A DNA stretch of 64,000 nt from Bryopsis sp. KO-2023 (lineage: Eukaryota > Chlorophyta > Ulvophyceae > Bryopsidales > Bryopsidaceae). The stretch lies in contig BSYQ01000010.1 in NCBI GenBank assembly GCA_030272585.1, positions 4,340,001 through 4,404,000 on the forward strand. The letters are read 5' to 3'. Shown here in pieces: positions 35,601 through 48,900 of the stretch. Each line of letters opens with the position of its first letter. Position 1 is the first letter of the stretch. Made by a program: the position numbers and the translations under genes. The notes under the pieces were generated by a model. It saw only the letters and a program-made list of their open reading frames with translations. It did no database searches and had not been told where the DNA came from.

Positions 35601-38600
35601 AGTAATCTCTTAAATGCCAGCCATTTGGGCATGTGTTCTCCAAAAGCAATCGAATCTAGAAGGCATAAATCCATACATCAGTTCACAACGCATCAACACA
35701 CATCCAACAAAAAATTCTAAGAAGGAAGTATCTCCGATTGAAAGGACATTACGACATCTGGAAAACCAAGTGCAGGATTACCTTTCTATAGTCTGACGCA
35801 AATTCCGACAGGATGCTTTCCCTGCTGTCCCATTGATGAAGCACAGAAGCGGTGGTAGCATGCATCTCGCCTTCCTTGACCAAGCTCCACACATTCTCTG
35901 TTTGCTGCAGAAGAACGGCCAGATTTCGCCCACACACCTCCCTATCCTCCAGAGCTTGTTTCGCCACCTCTAAATCCCTCACATGATCCCTCACATGAGT
36001 TGATGGACCCGATTTGCGCAAGTGGGTTTCAGCCAGCCTGAAAATTTGACAAAATGACAAAAAACACAATGAAGATTGAATTGCATAATCTTTGACTATG
36101 AAGGCTCCTCTTGGTGATCCCCCTTCTATTCATTTTGAAAAGGCTGCCGCTTGGCTGCATTGGTCGTTTACATTTTCTCAAGTCAAAATAAATAAATAAA
36201 TAAATCAAAATTTTTGCAGCTCGCAAAATCTGAAAAATCACCTGAACTCCTCCTGAATGGAGCCCCCCCTGTGACAAGCCAAAAGGAGTTTAAAAGCTTG
36301 GAACAACAGCACTTCGTCCTTTTCGACCAAAGGCTTCCACAAGTCTTGGTATCTTCCGAAAGCTGGGTCAATGAGGCGGATGCAGTCTGTCATTGTGTGT
36401 GGTGGGTCTTCCTGGTTGGCATCGCTATAAGACTGCAACGCTGAAATGAAAACCGCTGATTGACTGAACGGATGCATCTTTCTGGCAATGCCACTGATTT
36501 CGCTGAGTTTTTGCCAGCATTCGTTTTCATCACTATGCAGCTGATTCACACAGGTGCTGGGGAGCTCCCTTTCCCTTCGACGCAGCAGGTTTAGGTACTC
36601 CTGATCAGCACAAACTCTCTAGTCATCAAAAAGCATGCCCTTTTATCCAGAAATGACATGAAACATAGTTTTCCCAACCATAGAAAAAGAAGGAATATTC
36701 AGCACGCACTCAACATGCATGATTAGGCTTCCATCAGTGATTTGAATAAGAAGAATAATTATGGTGTGTCGAATCACCTCAGTAACGTTGTGGGCTCTGA
36801 ATGGTCTGCAAATTTTCTCCACAAAATCCTGCAAAGTACTCATTTCATTTTGAGTTTCTGCCAGGGCTCGTTCCATTCCGATCAGACTTCCATTGACATT
36901 CCTGAGATGCTCTGCATTCACTGCCACAGGGAACTTTTCGAAATTGCCCCTCCTGACAAGACTCGTGCAAAACTTCTTCAGTCCGTCAGACCTGGCGATC
37001 ACTTCCTTGGCATCTTCGACATTAATGTTGCCCTGCACCACAGCTGTCACGATCCCATCTACCCAAGCGAGCAATCTAGTCACACAATCATGTATGTTTT
37101 CTTCAGCCAAAACCTCGACCTGGACCTTCACAACCCGTTCCCAAAACTCTGCTCCATTTTCGGACAATGCCTGTAGTACAGAGATGAGAGTTTGTGCACC
37201 CAGGCCTCTCTCCAGTCCATCAAACGGCGACACTTGATCCAATATTATATTCATGAGCTGAAGAAGACTATGAGGAATTTCCTTGGCAAAGGGAGGCACC
37301 AGGGCATCAAAACACTCCTTCGCTCTGCTCCAATCCACTCCCCTGGTGGGTCGCCTCAGCCGATTCCTTTGCAAACATCTTTTCGCACTCGAAAAAAATG
37401 CATCCACGACGGCAGGGTTTTTCACGGAAGCCATGGAGTGACTGCCTTTCAGCAACGCGACGACATCCTCATTCTCAACCTTGTTCTGACACTTGATCAA
37501 GAGTTCGCCTCTTATCTCATCCACGAGGCCCTGACTTTCTTCAACACCTTCCAATGTGTGGAGCAACTCCTCCACAACCACAAACCCAACCCTCAAAGAT
37601 CTGTCATGACGGGCTTTCATCCGAAACCTCTGTTCAAACCACTGATCACACAGGCCCACCAATGCATCCCTGTCATTCATGGCTTGTGCGCAACTATCAA
37701 CTACTGCAGAAGGTAGCATATTGAGGAAAAAGGTCTCCACAAAAAAGTCTGGCCAGGGGGCGCCATAGTGCATCACTCTGCCATGTTGCAACCCGTTTGC
37801 AAAATCCAGTAGCCCACGCTTGAACACAGATCGATCTTGAACAAAGGATGTGTACATCCCCTGATCTTCCCTCGACCACATCCCGACATTCCCAACATTG
37901 TCTAACAAAATCGCCTTGACAGCAGAAACCAAAACATGGGATTCCTGGGCAGATGAACTGGAACTATCCTTTGCAGAACCCCATGCAATGGGGTTAACCT
38001 TTTCCACACCCTCCCCCTCCTTTCCAGGCGATTTGCCGTCGACACTGTTCTGTTGAGTTTCCCATTCCGCTCGCATTGTTTTCATCATATCCAGACGGCT
38101 GTCATGATGCTTCCTGAACAGCTCTTTCAATCGGGAACAAAGGACACTTTTTGACCGACGAAACACCGAGTGTGATGCCAGCATGAAGATGGACCGCACA
38201 CCAGGGGCCGCGGATATAATGAATCGAATCAAATCCATGCTTTGAGGGCTCTCCAGCAATTTTTCCACCTGAGAAACTCCAACAAGGCCTTCCACAGCGG
38301 AGATGAACTCTTGGTCGGTTCCTGGTGAGGGTACTGTTGTATTTCCTGGAAGGCTCCTGTAGCCCGTCTGAGATTCCCATGCATGTCCGAAAAACCCAAT
38401 GCTTCGGCAGGCAATTAAGAGGTTAGGAATCTGTTGAATCCACTCGTAAGAAACATGAGATGATAGCTTCACCATGAAAGCAACACACTCACAGCGATTT
38501 TCCCAAATGCCGTTCAAAGCCCATGGTGGGATGGATGAGATGTCAGGGTTTTCCTCTCTGACAAAAAATTGGAACCCATTAAAACAGGACAAGAACATGG

Positions 38601-39462
38601 AGCATGCTGTATTCAGTTGGGTATCATGAGTCAACGTCCTATCATGGTGCGCCAACACAAAGCATCCCACAACAGCCAGAAACACTCTCCTCAGGTCGCT
38701 CTTTTCGGTTTCTTGACAATCGCACAGCTCAGGGATTGCATTCCCCAATGACATAAGGAGCACTCTAGCTTCAACCTCAGGTTTCCCTGCCCCATTCAGC
38801 CTCCCTTTCCATGCAATCGTATCCACAAGGTTCAAAACATCCTCCAGGGTGTCCACGAGGCTTCCGACAGAATCCACAGCTCCAGTCAAGTACTGCAGGA
38901 AAATCGCCATTTGATGCCCTCGAGAGCTGTTCATTCTGAACTCTTTCGTGCCCCCCTTCTTCCCCTTTGGAAATATGAAATTGTGTCGACCTGGCCGGGC
39001 ACAGTGTGGTTCCCCGGAGTCTACGGTGACCTTTTGCTCATCCAAAAACTTCAGTGGGTTGAGTATCCCTCTTTTTTTAATCATCAGAATGTTGAACTGC
39101 AATCCTGGGCACTGCAAGTTTATGGGGGGGGACATCCAATGATTGGGACTCAACCCCTGGTGCATTTTCACTGCATTCTCATGCTCTCCATTCCCAAGGG
39201 AGGCCCCCTGTCCTGATATATACAAACCCCCATCGATCTTGTCTGGTACCAGAACATGGAAGATGGTTTCATAGCTCTCATCCTCTGGCGGACTCAGGTG
39301 GATGGGTGCACTCCCTTCCGAGATCGGAGGTGGTGTGGATTGTTCGAATGTTTCTGATGTCGACGGGGAATCGAGGAGCAGATGGACAGTCAGGGCGGCG
39401 CCGGCATTGTCCCCAGCATCGATCTCTATCTTGACTCGGACGTCTTCCTCTGGTTGTTCCAT
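23635..39462 (-). CDS. RNF213: RNF213/mysterin-like giant AAA+ RZ-finger protein, ~4,678 aa
   Basis: Eleven phase-consistent exons: 39462-36778, 36618-36242, 36037-35782, 35655-32522, 32278-32110, 31994-31701, 31542-31175, 30890-30153, 29962-25442, 25301-24963, 24790-23635. Human RNF213 is 5,207 aa, a dynein-like AAA+ ubiquitin ligase on lipid droplets and bacteria. Residues about 65-165 look like a CBM20-type carbohydrate-binding fold (FHVLVPD...LYISGQGASLG...NHWMSPPI). A degenerate P-loop SEASGMGKT is near 1633. AAA3 has MGETGCGKTS (about 2030) and Walker B FLDEINTC (about 2088). AAA4 has VGKPGCSKS (about 2370), Walker B LLDEIGLAEISP (about 2443) and sensor GISNWALDAAKMNR (about 2480). An RZ finger at about 3966-4000 (QCGHC...GNCGQP...RCLQCGNMIGG) precedes NLTPFGFRLLRLW. 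The start is the first ATG of exon 1 and could be preceded by an untranslated exon. No RING finger is visible. Confidence 0.87.
25302..25441 (-). other. Intron 9 of the giant gene, largely open in the upstream frame
   Basis: Donor GAAG|GTGGGA and acceptor CATCAG|GCC give a 140-nt intron. Removing it joins LEDGR to PLQKLFRTRQAIS in frame. If it is retained, the upstream frame stays open to 25198 and would end in a wrong 3' tail, losing about 497 C-terminal residues. The length fits the other introns of this gene (115-284 nt). Confidence 0.8.
36187..36206. repeat. (AAAT)n microsatellite in giant-gene intron
   Basis: About five copies of AAAT/AATA inside the 204-nt intron between exons 2 and 3. 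Confidence 0.85.
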
Positions 39463-42400
39463 GTTCCGTCCGACTGAGGTGCACAACTCGTATTAGTAAA
39501 CCGAGCGAGAATCTGTCACCTTCTTTATGGAAACTGCGGCCGAACCACAGCTTTGCCCCCTACGCCGACAGGCTGTGCTTCACTCGCAAGTCGGTGTCTA
39601 ATGTCAATAGTTGAGTGCGATCAACTTCAAAAACTACACAGACGAGCGGGTGGTGGAGCTCACAACTCTGCAATAACACATTTCCTCACTAGATCTCTTC
39701 GAAAGGGAAAGCAGATCAGGAGAGAGGGTCGGAAACAGCGTACGAAACGAAAGTCGCTTCGTCCTTTTCCCAGGGGCTAACCCGGATAAGAAACAGTACA
39801 TTGATTGAAAGTTCCGTTAGCGTGGAATAGTGACTCACCAGCGTTGTTCCTTCAGCGTTGCCTACCAACGAAACTACTCAAACTATTCGCGTCACTGAAG
39901 AGAGCAGCGACTATGTGTGAGTATACATGGTTCGTTCGTTTGTTTTTGATCGCCCGAAACCGCCGTGTTGCACACGGTAACTGATGGGAGGCGGTCGTGT
40001 ATACGGCGGCAACGTGGCTAGCATCACGGGCTATTGACGCTATGACGTAAGCCATCACCCACATGGTCATGTCTCATCTATTTGGGGAAAATCATGAAAC
40101 GCAAGATTTTCTCCACAGAACAAAAAGAACTTCGAGGGTTTGAGGACAAAGAGACGCAGTTTTGTTACTGTGTGTTTTGGAGCTTTTTACGCAAGTCCGC
40201 CTTTGTTTCCATAATCAATCAATCCAATGTTCAACCAATGTCTTTGTTTTAGAGGCTGGGCTTTTGTTTCAGAGGCCTTGTCTTCCCACGACTGAATGTA
40301 CCAACAGTCTAATGAACATTATTACAGACTGCTGTCTTGGAGGGAGGATACAGCTTCAGATTGGGTTGCACGTTTGTCGTCTTGTAACAAAATTCCGTGG
40401 ACAGCTGTACACATGTACCCATGTGGCGAATGAGAATGGCAATAGGTTTTCAGACGAGAGGAGGGTCTTTGAAAGTGTGTTACTGTATAATTCAACGTTT
40501 TGTTCCAAACCTTTTTTAACTTGAATCTCTGAATTTGTTCTCATTTCTTAAAAGATTTGAGTAAAACAATGGGCCACAACAAAACGAAACAGTATTCAAT
40601 CAACAAATTCGACTCTTTCAGCTACAGAACATCAATAACTCCTTTAAGAATTAAAAAAACGAGAAAAGACAAAAAAGCCGCTCAACCTGATGGGTCCGCA
40701 ATCCAGAATCTCATAACAATAACTCTCACATACTCACTCGTACCCCTTCACATAACATCAGAAACATGAGGAACTGGGACCACCCAGCCAAGCTACTATC
40801 AGTCAGTATGTGTAGATAAACTCATATCTCGTACTTTTTCCAAGAGTACAACTCTTCGACTCATGTCGTTTCCTAGGCAAGTCTGATCCTGGTTTATCAA
40901 CAAGAGGCAAATTCAGGGCCAGTCTTGGGCCAGCGAAATTGAGGCAAAAATACACTGGTGGCAAGCCTGAAAACAGAACGAGCGATAAAAAATGTTCTGC
41001 AAGGAGGGAAAATTTCCATGAACTCGAGGCTAAAATGAAGTTTGAGAGAGATGAGAGAGAGAGCAAAGAGCTTTTTGTTCGGGGCCAGTGGGTTCGAATG
41101 TTTGAACAAAAACAAACAAACGTTGCTTCCGAACGAGCGTGAACGTGGGCACCCCGCCCCCAACCATCTATGCACATCGTCAATGGAAGTACTGATCCCG
41201 TTAATCACTCATGGCCCGCCACAAGTCAATCTCCAGCAGAAAATGCACAGAGAACTCGCAGTGTTCCCAAGTGTCTACCTGTGCTTGTGTGTCCGCTGCT
41301 TCAAAAAATACACTCCGCACGCAGCACCTTAACCTGTTTTTTCCAAAAAAGCCTTCGCTTCGCTTAAGGCTAGGAAGCTTACCGGGCTGCACTTTTGAGC
41401 TAACTAGGTCGAAGCATTCGGAAACTGGTTCTGGGGAGATCGAGCACGTACCTGTAACTCGGCGAACTGAACTGAACAGAACTTGACCATTAAAAAGAAC
41501 GGTACGTCAAAAAAACATTTCTGTTGTGCCGTCAGGCGGCGTGCGCACTTCGCGGTTGGACCTCTCGTGGTTAGTTTTCGTTGTCGCAAATATTTGCCAC
41601 GTTTGATTTCGGTGTTTCCATTCTTTCTACGGAAAGGGACGTTACAGAGCGGGTTTTTAGCCCTCCAGGATGGTGGTTTTTGTATGCGAGTTCGACTGGG
41701 AGTATATTTTAGGTTTTCGAGGATCGAAAGAGTGCCTGCTTTTCAAGAGCATAGGAAATACATACACCAAGGCGCAAAAATGTACGCGACGATATGCGCG
41801 AGTCAGATCCCCCACTGCATGAAAACACTCCCTTTTGTTCGCAGTGGGGTGGGTTAATAAACTACACACACCGGAAAACAGAACGAAACCGCAAACTCTT
41901 CGCCCGTCTACCCTTGCTATTTTAGTACCCATTGTATTTTCCCTCTGATACTCCCGCCTGCATGGAAAGACAGAAAAAAAGCCCTTGGATGTTCTTCATG
42001 AAATTCCAGAGAAAACAATGATGTTTCATTTCATCCCTTGGTTTTCTGTTGTGCATTATCTCCCAGGCTCTTCTGTTGCTTCAGAGAAAACTACAGAAGT
42101 TTGGTCTGATTCCCCTACAAGGGGAGAATGCTTGATTGAGTTTGGGTGGATTGTTCCTTTGGTGAAGACAGCTCAGTGTTAGAGACAGGTGAGGCAATGT
42201 CTTTCTTCTTTTCAGTTCACTTGCCAAGATTTCAGAATTTTAACAGTTGCAAAGAAAACCATATAATTTTTTTTTGGGGGGGGGAAGAGCATGTTGCCTA
42301 ATTCCACCCTTTTCGACCAGCAAGAAAATCACAACATGAAAATCCTCATGGTGGAAGTTGTTTTCAAGGAGGGATATTTATGTTTGCTTAATTGCTGTTT

Positions 42401-42952
42401 TTTGGGGGTGGGAAGGGAGGAAAAGCTGGGGGAAGTTAATTTGGTTTACGTTGGTGGAGTCGAGCGTCAATGACGAACGAGGGATTTGCATGTCCCCATC
42501 CTCATAGTGAATTGCAACCTTTCAGCGGGGATCTAGACACAGGCAGTCGCGTCAACTCACAAATCCCAACTTTCCCCCCGCCACCCTTCACTGCGCGCTC
42601 CTTCCCCTTTCTATTGTCGCGAGGCGACTTCTTAAATCGTCCTCGAGTTCCCCAACCGCAACTAGGGTCTGAGCGTAAAAATTCTTGTCGGTTGGGCGAC
42701 GAATTGGAAAAGGGTTGATTGACGTTGGACAAGGTGCCCAGCTCCCTGAAGGCTGGTCGAAAGCAGGCGGGACGGTTTTCTGGGGAACACAAAGTAAAGA
42801 GGCAAAATTATTTTGAAGAAAAAAACATAGAGAAATATCGCGAAAAAGAACAGGAGTGGATTGTTGTACGGGAGGGGCGCGAATGCGAAGTTAATGTCGT
42901 TTTTTTTGCCTACCCAGTACGTTTGGAGAAAAGCAAATTGCCCGCAAGCGAA
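39463..42952. other. 3.5-kb divergent spacer between giant gene and PPR gene
   Basis: Should hold both promoters and possible untranslated first exons. On the minus strand a GTGCACCTCAG acceptor-like site (about 39475-39485) lies just upstream of the giant gene's ATG. Reading frames of 60-126 codons occur at 39553-39780, 40162-40524, 40803-41208 and 41483-41857. None has splice signals plus a plausible protein composition, and none is recognised. Just before 42953 the PPR frame is open for 78 codons but has no ATG. Confidence 0.5.
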
Positions 42953-45900
42953 ATGCAAGGCGCGCCGCAGCAACAACGGCACGGCCGTGGCGGAGGAGGC
43001 ATGTATTATAAATCCGGCGGGAGGAGGTCCGAGTTCATGGGTGGCGGCTTCAGAGGGAATGGCAACGGTTACCACAGGCCCATGGCGGATAATTACCACA
43101 GGGCGCCCGTTCGGGTGTACGATATGCGCAGGTTCGTTGCTCAGACGTCGAAATTGCGACCTGCTGCTTGCTACGATTCGCTGCGTCCCTGTCTGACCCA
43201 GGCGCAATGTTTTTCTTTCGGGCGAGGAAACAATTTCGAGTTCAATGGACGTTTTCCTTTTTTGGGAGTGCTGGATGGAGTGCTGTACTGGGAAATTTTG
43301 GAGGGAGTGTTTGACATGGTGAATTAATTGGTGGTGTGTTGTTTTTTGCCTGGCAGCTTGTCAGCAGCACTTGAGGCAGCAAAGCCCGGCTGTGGAGAAA
43401 TCCGAAAAATTCTTACCTCGTCAGCCTTTCGACCTCGTCTCCCTGGTGGGTGTACACAGAAAAAAATCTTTTTATTTCGTATTGTGGCTGCTTATTTCTT
43501 CCTCTTTGCCGATATATTTGAAAACATTGCATGTAGAATTTTTGTAAAATTTTCAGGTACGCTTTAGGAGGAGCTTTAATTCACTTTTTCCTTCTTTTTT
43601 TTTTGCTGTTGACAGGTCTTACCAAGTTAGTGAGCAGGTTAAGCCGGGAAGGGCATTGGCAGAAGGGCTTGGAGGTTTTCGAGGCGCTGCCCAACATGGG
43701 CCTCACCGCCGACACAACAATAACGAATGCAGCTATTTCTGCATGTGACAGAGGTGCTTGCTGTTTCAGTGTCTGCTAGCAGCACTTGCATTACTCAGCC
43801 CATTGTTTGGTGCCGTGCATTTTTGTTTTGCTGTGTTGGGTATTCTAACCGTGAATGCCATGCCATGTGTTTGGCTTATTTGTTTTTCACTGGTTGAGTG
43901 TCGAATGGGCCGATGTGTTAGGTGGTCAGTGGGAGAGGGCATTGCAAATTTTCCATGAAATGGATCAGCATGGATTATGCCGTGACACCATTACCTATTC
44001 TTCAGTAATCAGTGCCTTATCCAAGGGAAGGCAGTGCAATATTGCTATTGAGGTGGGAAGAAAATTCAGGAGGGGTTGCCAAAAACATGGTGTTTTTTCT
44101 TTACTTTATGTTATCGCAGTGATTGGATTACATGAGGCAACCTGCTTTGATAGAAGAGGCAGGTGGAAAATCTTAAAAATAGATATTGTGCCGTGTTGGT
44201 ACAGGAGGTTTCTTTGAAAAGGGATTTGACTGGGTTTTGTGGTTCCAGGTTTTCAACCACATGATGAAAGCAGGAGTGCAGCCAGATGCTGTTACTTGCT
44301 GCAGTCTCATCGCAGCTTTGGATAAGGGAGGAATGTGGCAACTTGCTGAACAGGTTGATAGTTGATTCCCCGTCTTTTGCACTGTGGCATCTCAACGCAA
44401 ATTCAATATGGGCCATGGCCTTACCAAATCAATTGATATTCATTGAAGCTTCGTGTGAATGCATAGAGGAGTGGCAGCCCTGATATTTTTCTTTTCAGCT
44501 CTGATTGGAATGCATGTTTTTGTGCTGTTGCAGGTCTTCATCTCAATGTATGCTGATCATCCGAAATTCAGGGTACTGTTATTGATGATGGACGACGACC
44601 AGCTTCCATCCGACCTTCAAGGTGCATTCTCAATGCCGATGCCCAAAGACACATCCAATGCTGTCAATTTCCTGAATTCCAACCCTCAGATCACAGCCAT
44701 GATTGGAATGGACCGCCAATTCAGCACACCTGTCGGTGGATTCGGAAAGCTGGAAACTCTGCATGAGGGTTTCGCTGGCTCCGGCCCTGCTCAAACTCCG
44801 CCAACATCTGGAAGGTTGAGCCCGTCCAAGGCCAGGAAAGGGTTCAGCAGGAGTCCACCCCCGATGCCAGCAAGGAGAGCAACCAGCGCACAAGGACCCA
44901 TGGTGTATGCAGGAATGAAGGGTCTGACTCCAATTCAGCAATATCAGAAAATGCAAGAGTTGCAGAAATTAGAGGCAGCTGCTGGTGGCTTGGGAGAAGG
45001 CTCCGCACCAGGGGCAACAGGGTTGCAAGCTGATGTTGGGTCGAGCAATGCTCCTGAAGCGACGGAGAGTGGAGGGGGAAGTGGTTTGCAGAAAATGGAT
45101 GTAATGAGCGGCATGGTGCTCCCAGGGATTGAGGACTTGCAGGCGGCTGATGGTGTCACTGACGTGTTGTCTCAGCTGTCACTTGGTCAAGGTGAGAGGG
45201 GATTGCAATTGTGCAACTGTGGACTGGCATCTTAACATTTGAATGGATCCGGTTACGTACAATGGCTAGCCCACAGCTGTTGGTTTGAAGCTCGTCTTGC
45301 TTCTTGGTGATGTGGAGGTTTCGATACAGCAATTAAGGGAAAAAAGTACTGAGGTAGTGTTTTTGACAGATCCAGGAGCCTCAATACCAGAAACGAGTGG
45401 GGTGGATGTGGCTGCCGCTGGAGCCGCTCCTAATGACAGTGCAACTCCAGCGTCATCAGCGTCTGCAGGTGAAAACACTTCAGCAACAACGGCTCGAACT
45501 GCCAGAACCCCACCCCTTGTCCCCCATGGAGCTGGAGGATCTGGCCTCCTGTCTCCTTCCGGTAAAATCCGATGGTCCTGGCATCTCCCAACACCACCTC
45601 CCTCCTTTTGACACCTATAATTAAGCAATTATTGAGCTTTTCGGCCCTTATTAAAAAGAGGGGGCGGAAAGAAGAGTGCTGCATATGGTTGACCTTCAGG
45701 AATTTTGGGTGGATGATAATGGATAGTTATTCTGCTGTAAACAGGGAGGATGTCACCAACGGGCAAACTTTCCCCGAGTGGGCGACCACCTGTCAGTCCG
45801 TTGTCGACGGCTTTTGCACCCCCAGCGGGCACTCCATCATTGACTTCAGCGTTTGCATCCCCTGCTGGATCACAAGTCTCGGCCTTTGCATCCCCTGCAG

Positions 45901-48900
45901 CCAGCACCCCAGCAACAGCATTTGCCTCCCCAGCAAGCCAGGTTTCTGCTTTCGCGTCTCCGGCCCCCACACCGCCATCCAGTGCATTTGCCTCCCCTGC
46001 TGACTCAGAGAATGCAGAGGCCGCAGATGCTTCTGGTGAAGGCAAGTCTAAGCAAATCAGTCCGTTCACGAACGCCACAGCCATCGGTGACAATATCTTC
46101 GGTGCTCCCACCACACCTGGTGCATCCCCACCAACACAAGCTCCACCCCCGCCTGCACCTGTTGCGACTGCACCACCGCCGCCTCCTGTTCAGTCAGCCT
46201 TCAAGCAAAGTGAACCAGCCCCAATGCAACCTCAGTTGTCTCAGGTAATGAGTGTACACAAATAAAGGCTGAAAACAAGAAAGAAGTTACTTTTAGGTTA
46301 AAGATTTTATCACCTCCAGTATAAAACCATTGATTCCAGAAGACTTCAACAGAGGCTCATAGTGTCAATATTTTCCATTTTTAAAAGCCTATTTTTATCA
46401 AAAGTGCAGTTGCAGAATATGCTCCCAGGACATAATGTGTAGAGACAACATTTTCCTGGTAAACAGACCTTTGGCACATCTGCTGTCTACTTATTCATTC
46501 CTACCAAAAATGATCTCATAACAAGGTGATGTCGGATATAGCCCTGATGCCAAGGTGACAATCAATTTTCAGGTGAATTTGGACATCCGCCGGGCACTCT
46601 CAGGCCTCTCTGGTCTTCCAGACATGCAGCAAGCGATGTCCGGACTCTCGAACATCGACATGCAGCGAGCAATGTCAGGCCTGGATATGCAACGTGCCAT
46701 GTCTGCCATGGCTGGAATGCCTGACATTCAAAAAGCGATGTCTGGGTTACCTAATGCTGGTCAGGATCAGAAGGCAGATGTGCTCCGCAGCTTGTCTATG
46801 AACCTGGACGGTTCTGGGTTGAGTTCTGCCCTTCAATCAGGGAATGTGCAGGGGTTGATGGGAACTCCCACAAGTGCATTCGGATCTGGCAATCCGAACA
46901 GGATGATTGGTGGGATTGGACCGGGCCAGTCTCCTTTTGGGCAACCCAACCTGCAACAGTCAGGTTTCCAGACTGCCATGTCAAGGGCTAGCTCATGCCC
47001 ATCGCCAGGGGTGCTTCTCAGGACAACAAGCATCAGCAACAGGAAAACTGCACCCAACAGGTGCATACAGCAATTCAATACAGAAAGTTCGGTGATTGAA
47101 CTTGATACAGCAATTGAATATACAGAATTCAGTGATTGAAATCAATATAGCAATTCAAAAAAGAAAATTCAGTGATTTAGAGTGTAACATGCCCTTAAGG
47201 GTAAGGGAGAGAATTCTCTCCATCTTAAAACATATTTTCATTTGTCCACGAAGGGTCTGCTGTAACGCTCTGTTGGCGGCTTATGCGAGAGCTAACCCAC
47301 CCCAGTGGTTGAAAGCATTGAAGCTGTTGGAGCTCATGTGGGAATGTGGTGGTGAAGTCTGCCCTGACATCGTGTCGTACAACACAGTCATGAAGGCTTG
47401 TGGCAATGCGCAGCAGCTTGATATCGCATTCCAGGTAAGGAGTGGAACACACTTTTCAACTAAAAGTGAAAATCTGGATAGAGTTGAGGAATTTTCCACG
47501 CAAAATGAATTAGACTGACCCTAATTTTCAGAGGATTGACAGTGCCTTATCGAAGGAGATTTTTGCATGAATGCTGCATTTTCTTGGTAATTTGAATAGG
47601 TGTACCAAAGCATGAGGATGCGTGGCCTTGAGCCATCAATTGCTACATTCGGAACTTTGATCACTGTGGCAAGCGATGCCCAGAGGTATGACCGGGTGAT
47701 CGAGGTCTGGGGATGGCTGCAGCATTCCGGTCTGGAGTTGAATATCACCTGTGCCAATGCTTTCCTGTCTGCTTTGGAAAAAGAGGTGAGACCAGCACAA
47801 TGAAACAAACTGGGAAAAAAAAAATGGAATTCCACATTATCGAACCACCCACGTTTTTGAAACTGGCACATTTGTGAAGTTGGCTCCTAATTTATTGGCA
47901 TTCTTGGACTACATGTGACTATTTTTGTCTTCTATATAATTAACCTTTTTGCTGGGTCATACACTTAAATAAATATATATTATCGATAGAGGATAATTTT
48001 GTTGCGGTATGTGAACCAGAAATATAACTGGAATGAGTTGTGTTTTTTTGGATTAATGCAGGGTCGCTGGAATGAGGCTTTGGAGTTCTTCCACTCAATC
48101 CTTTCGGTAGCCTCCAAGGTTCGGCCAAATGCTGTGACGTTCAACATTGTGATGTCAAGCTACCAAAAGCGAGGACAGCCCGAAAAGGTACAACGACAAA
48201 ACCCCTATTTCCAGTTGAATTGTGATTCCATCCAGAACGATGTAATTTTTTTTCCCAGAAAAGTATGCAACGGCCTCACCTGCTCTCTTGATCTTTCGTG
48301 GTGTAGGTGGTGTTCGTGTTTGAGGGCATGTTTTCCGCTGGAGTTGATCCTTCTATTGTGACGTACAATACTTTGATCAGTGCCTATGGGCAAATGGGAG
48401 ATTGGGTGAAGTCAATGGAGGTCCTGCAACATCTCATCCAAAATGACTCGGGCATCCAGCCAACTCTCGCCACTTTCAACCAGGTGTGACTTGGGGGAAA
48501 AAATACACAAGGAACGTGATATGCAAACATGTTATCGTTCTAGGTTCAGTGCCAGGGTTTCCTCTTTGAGAGAGTTTCCACAAGAATTCAACAGGATTAC
48601 TGAAAAAAACGAAAAATAAAAACAGTGCTTTGCGAATTTTCTTGGGAACGTGGTTCTTTTAGTCCTGACTTTGTATGTATTAAAAATGAAACTCGGTGGC
48701 ATGGATCCATGGGGGGGGAACCAAGAGAGTAAGGATAAAACTCCTGTTTTTGTTTTCAGGTGCAAGCCGCGTTGAGCGAGGGTGCCCTGCGTGCCACCAA
48801 CGATGACAGGCACAAGATTGCCGAATGCTCGTGGCGTGTTTTCCAGCACATGGTCACCAGCAGTGGTGTCCAGCCTGACATGGTGACGTACAACACCATC

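Noticed and set aside
42719-42952. 78-codon N-terminal extension of the PPR protein
   Set aside because: The frame is open but has no ATG, and the composition looks like 5' UTR.
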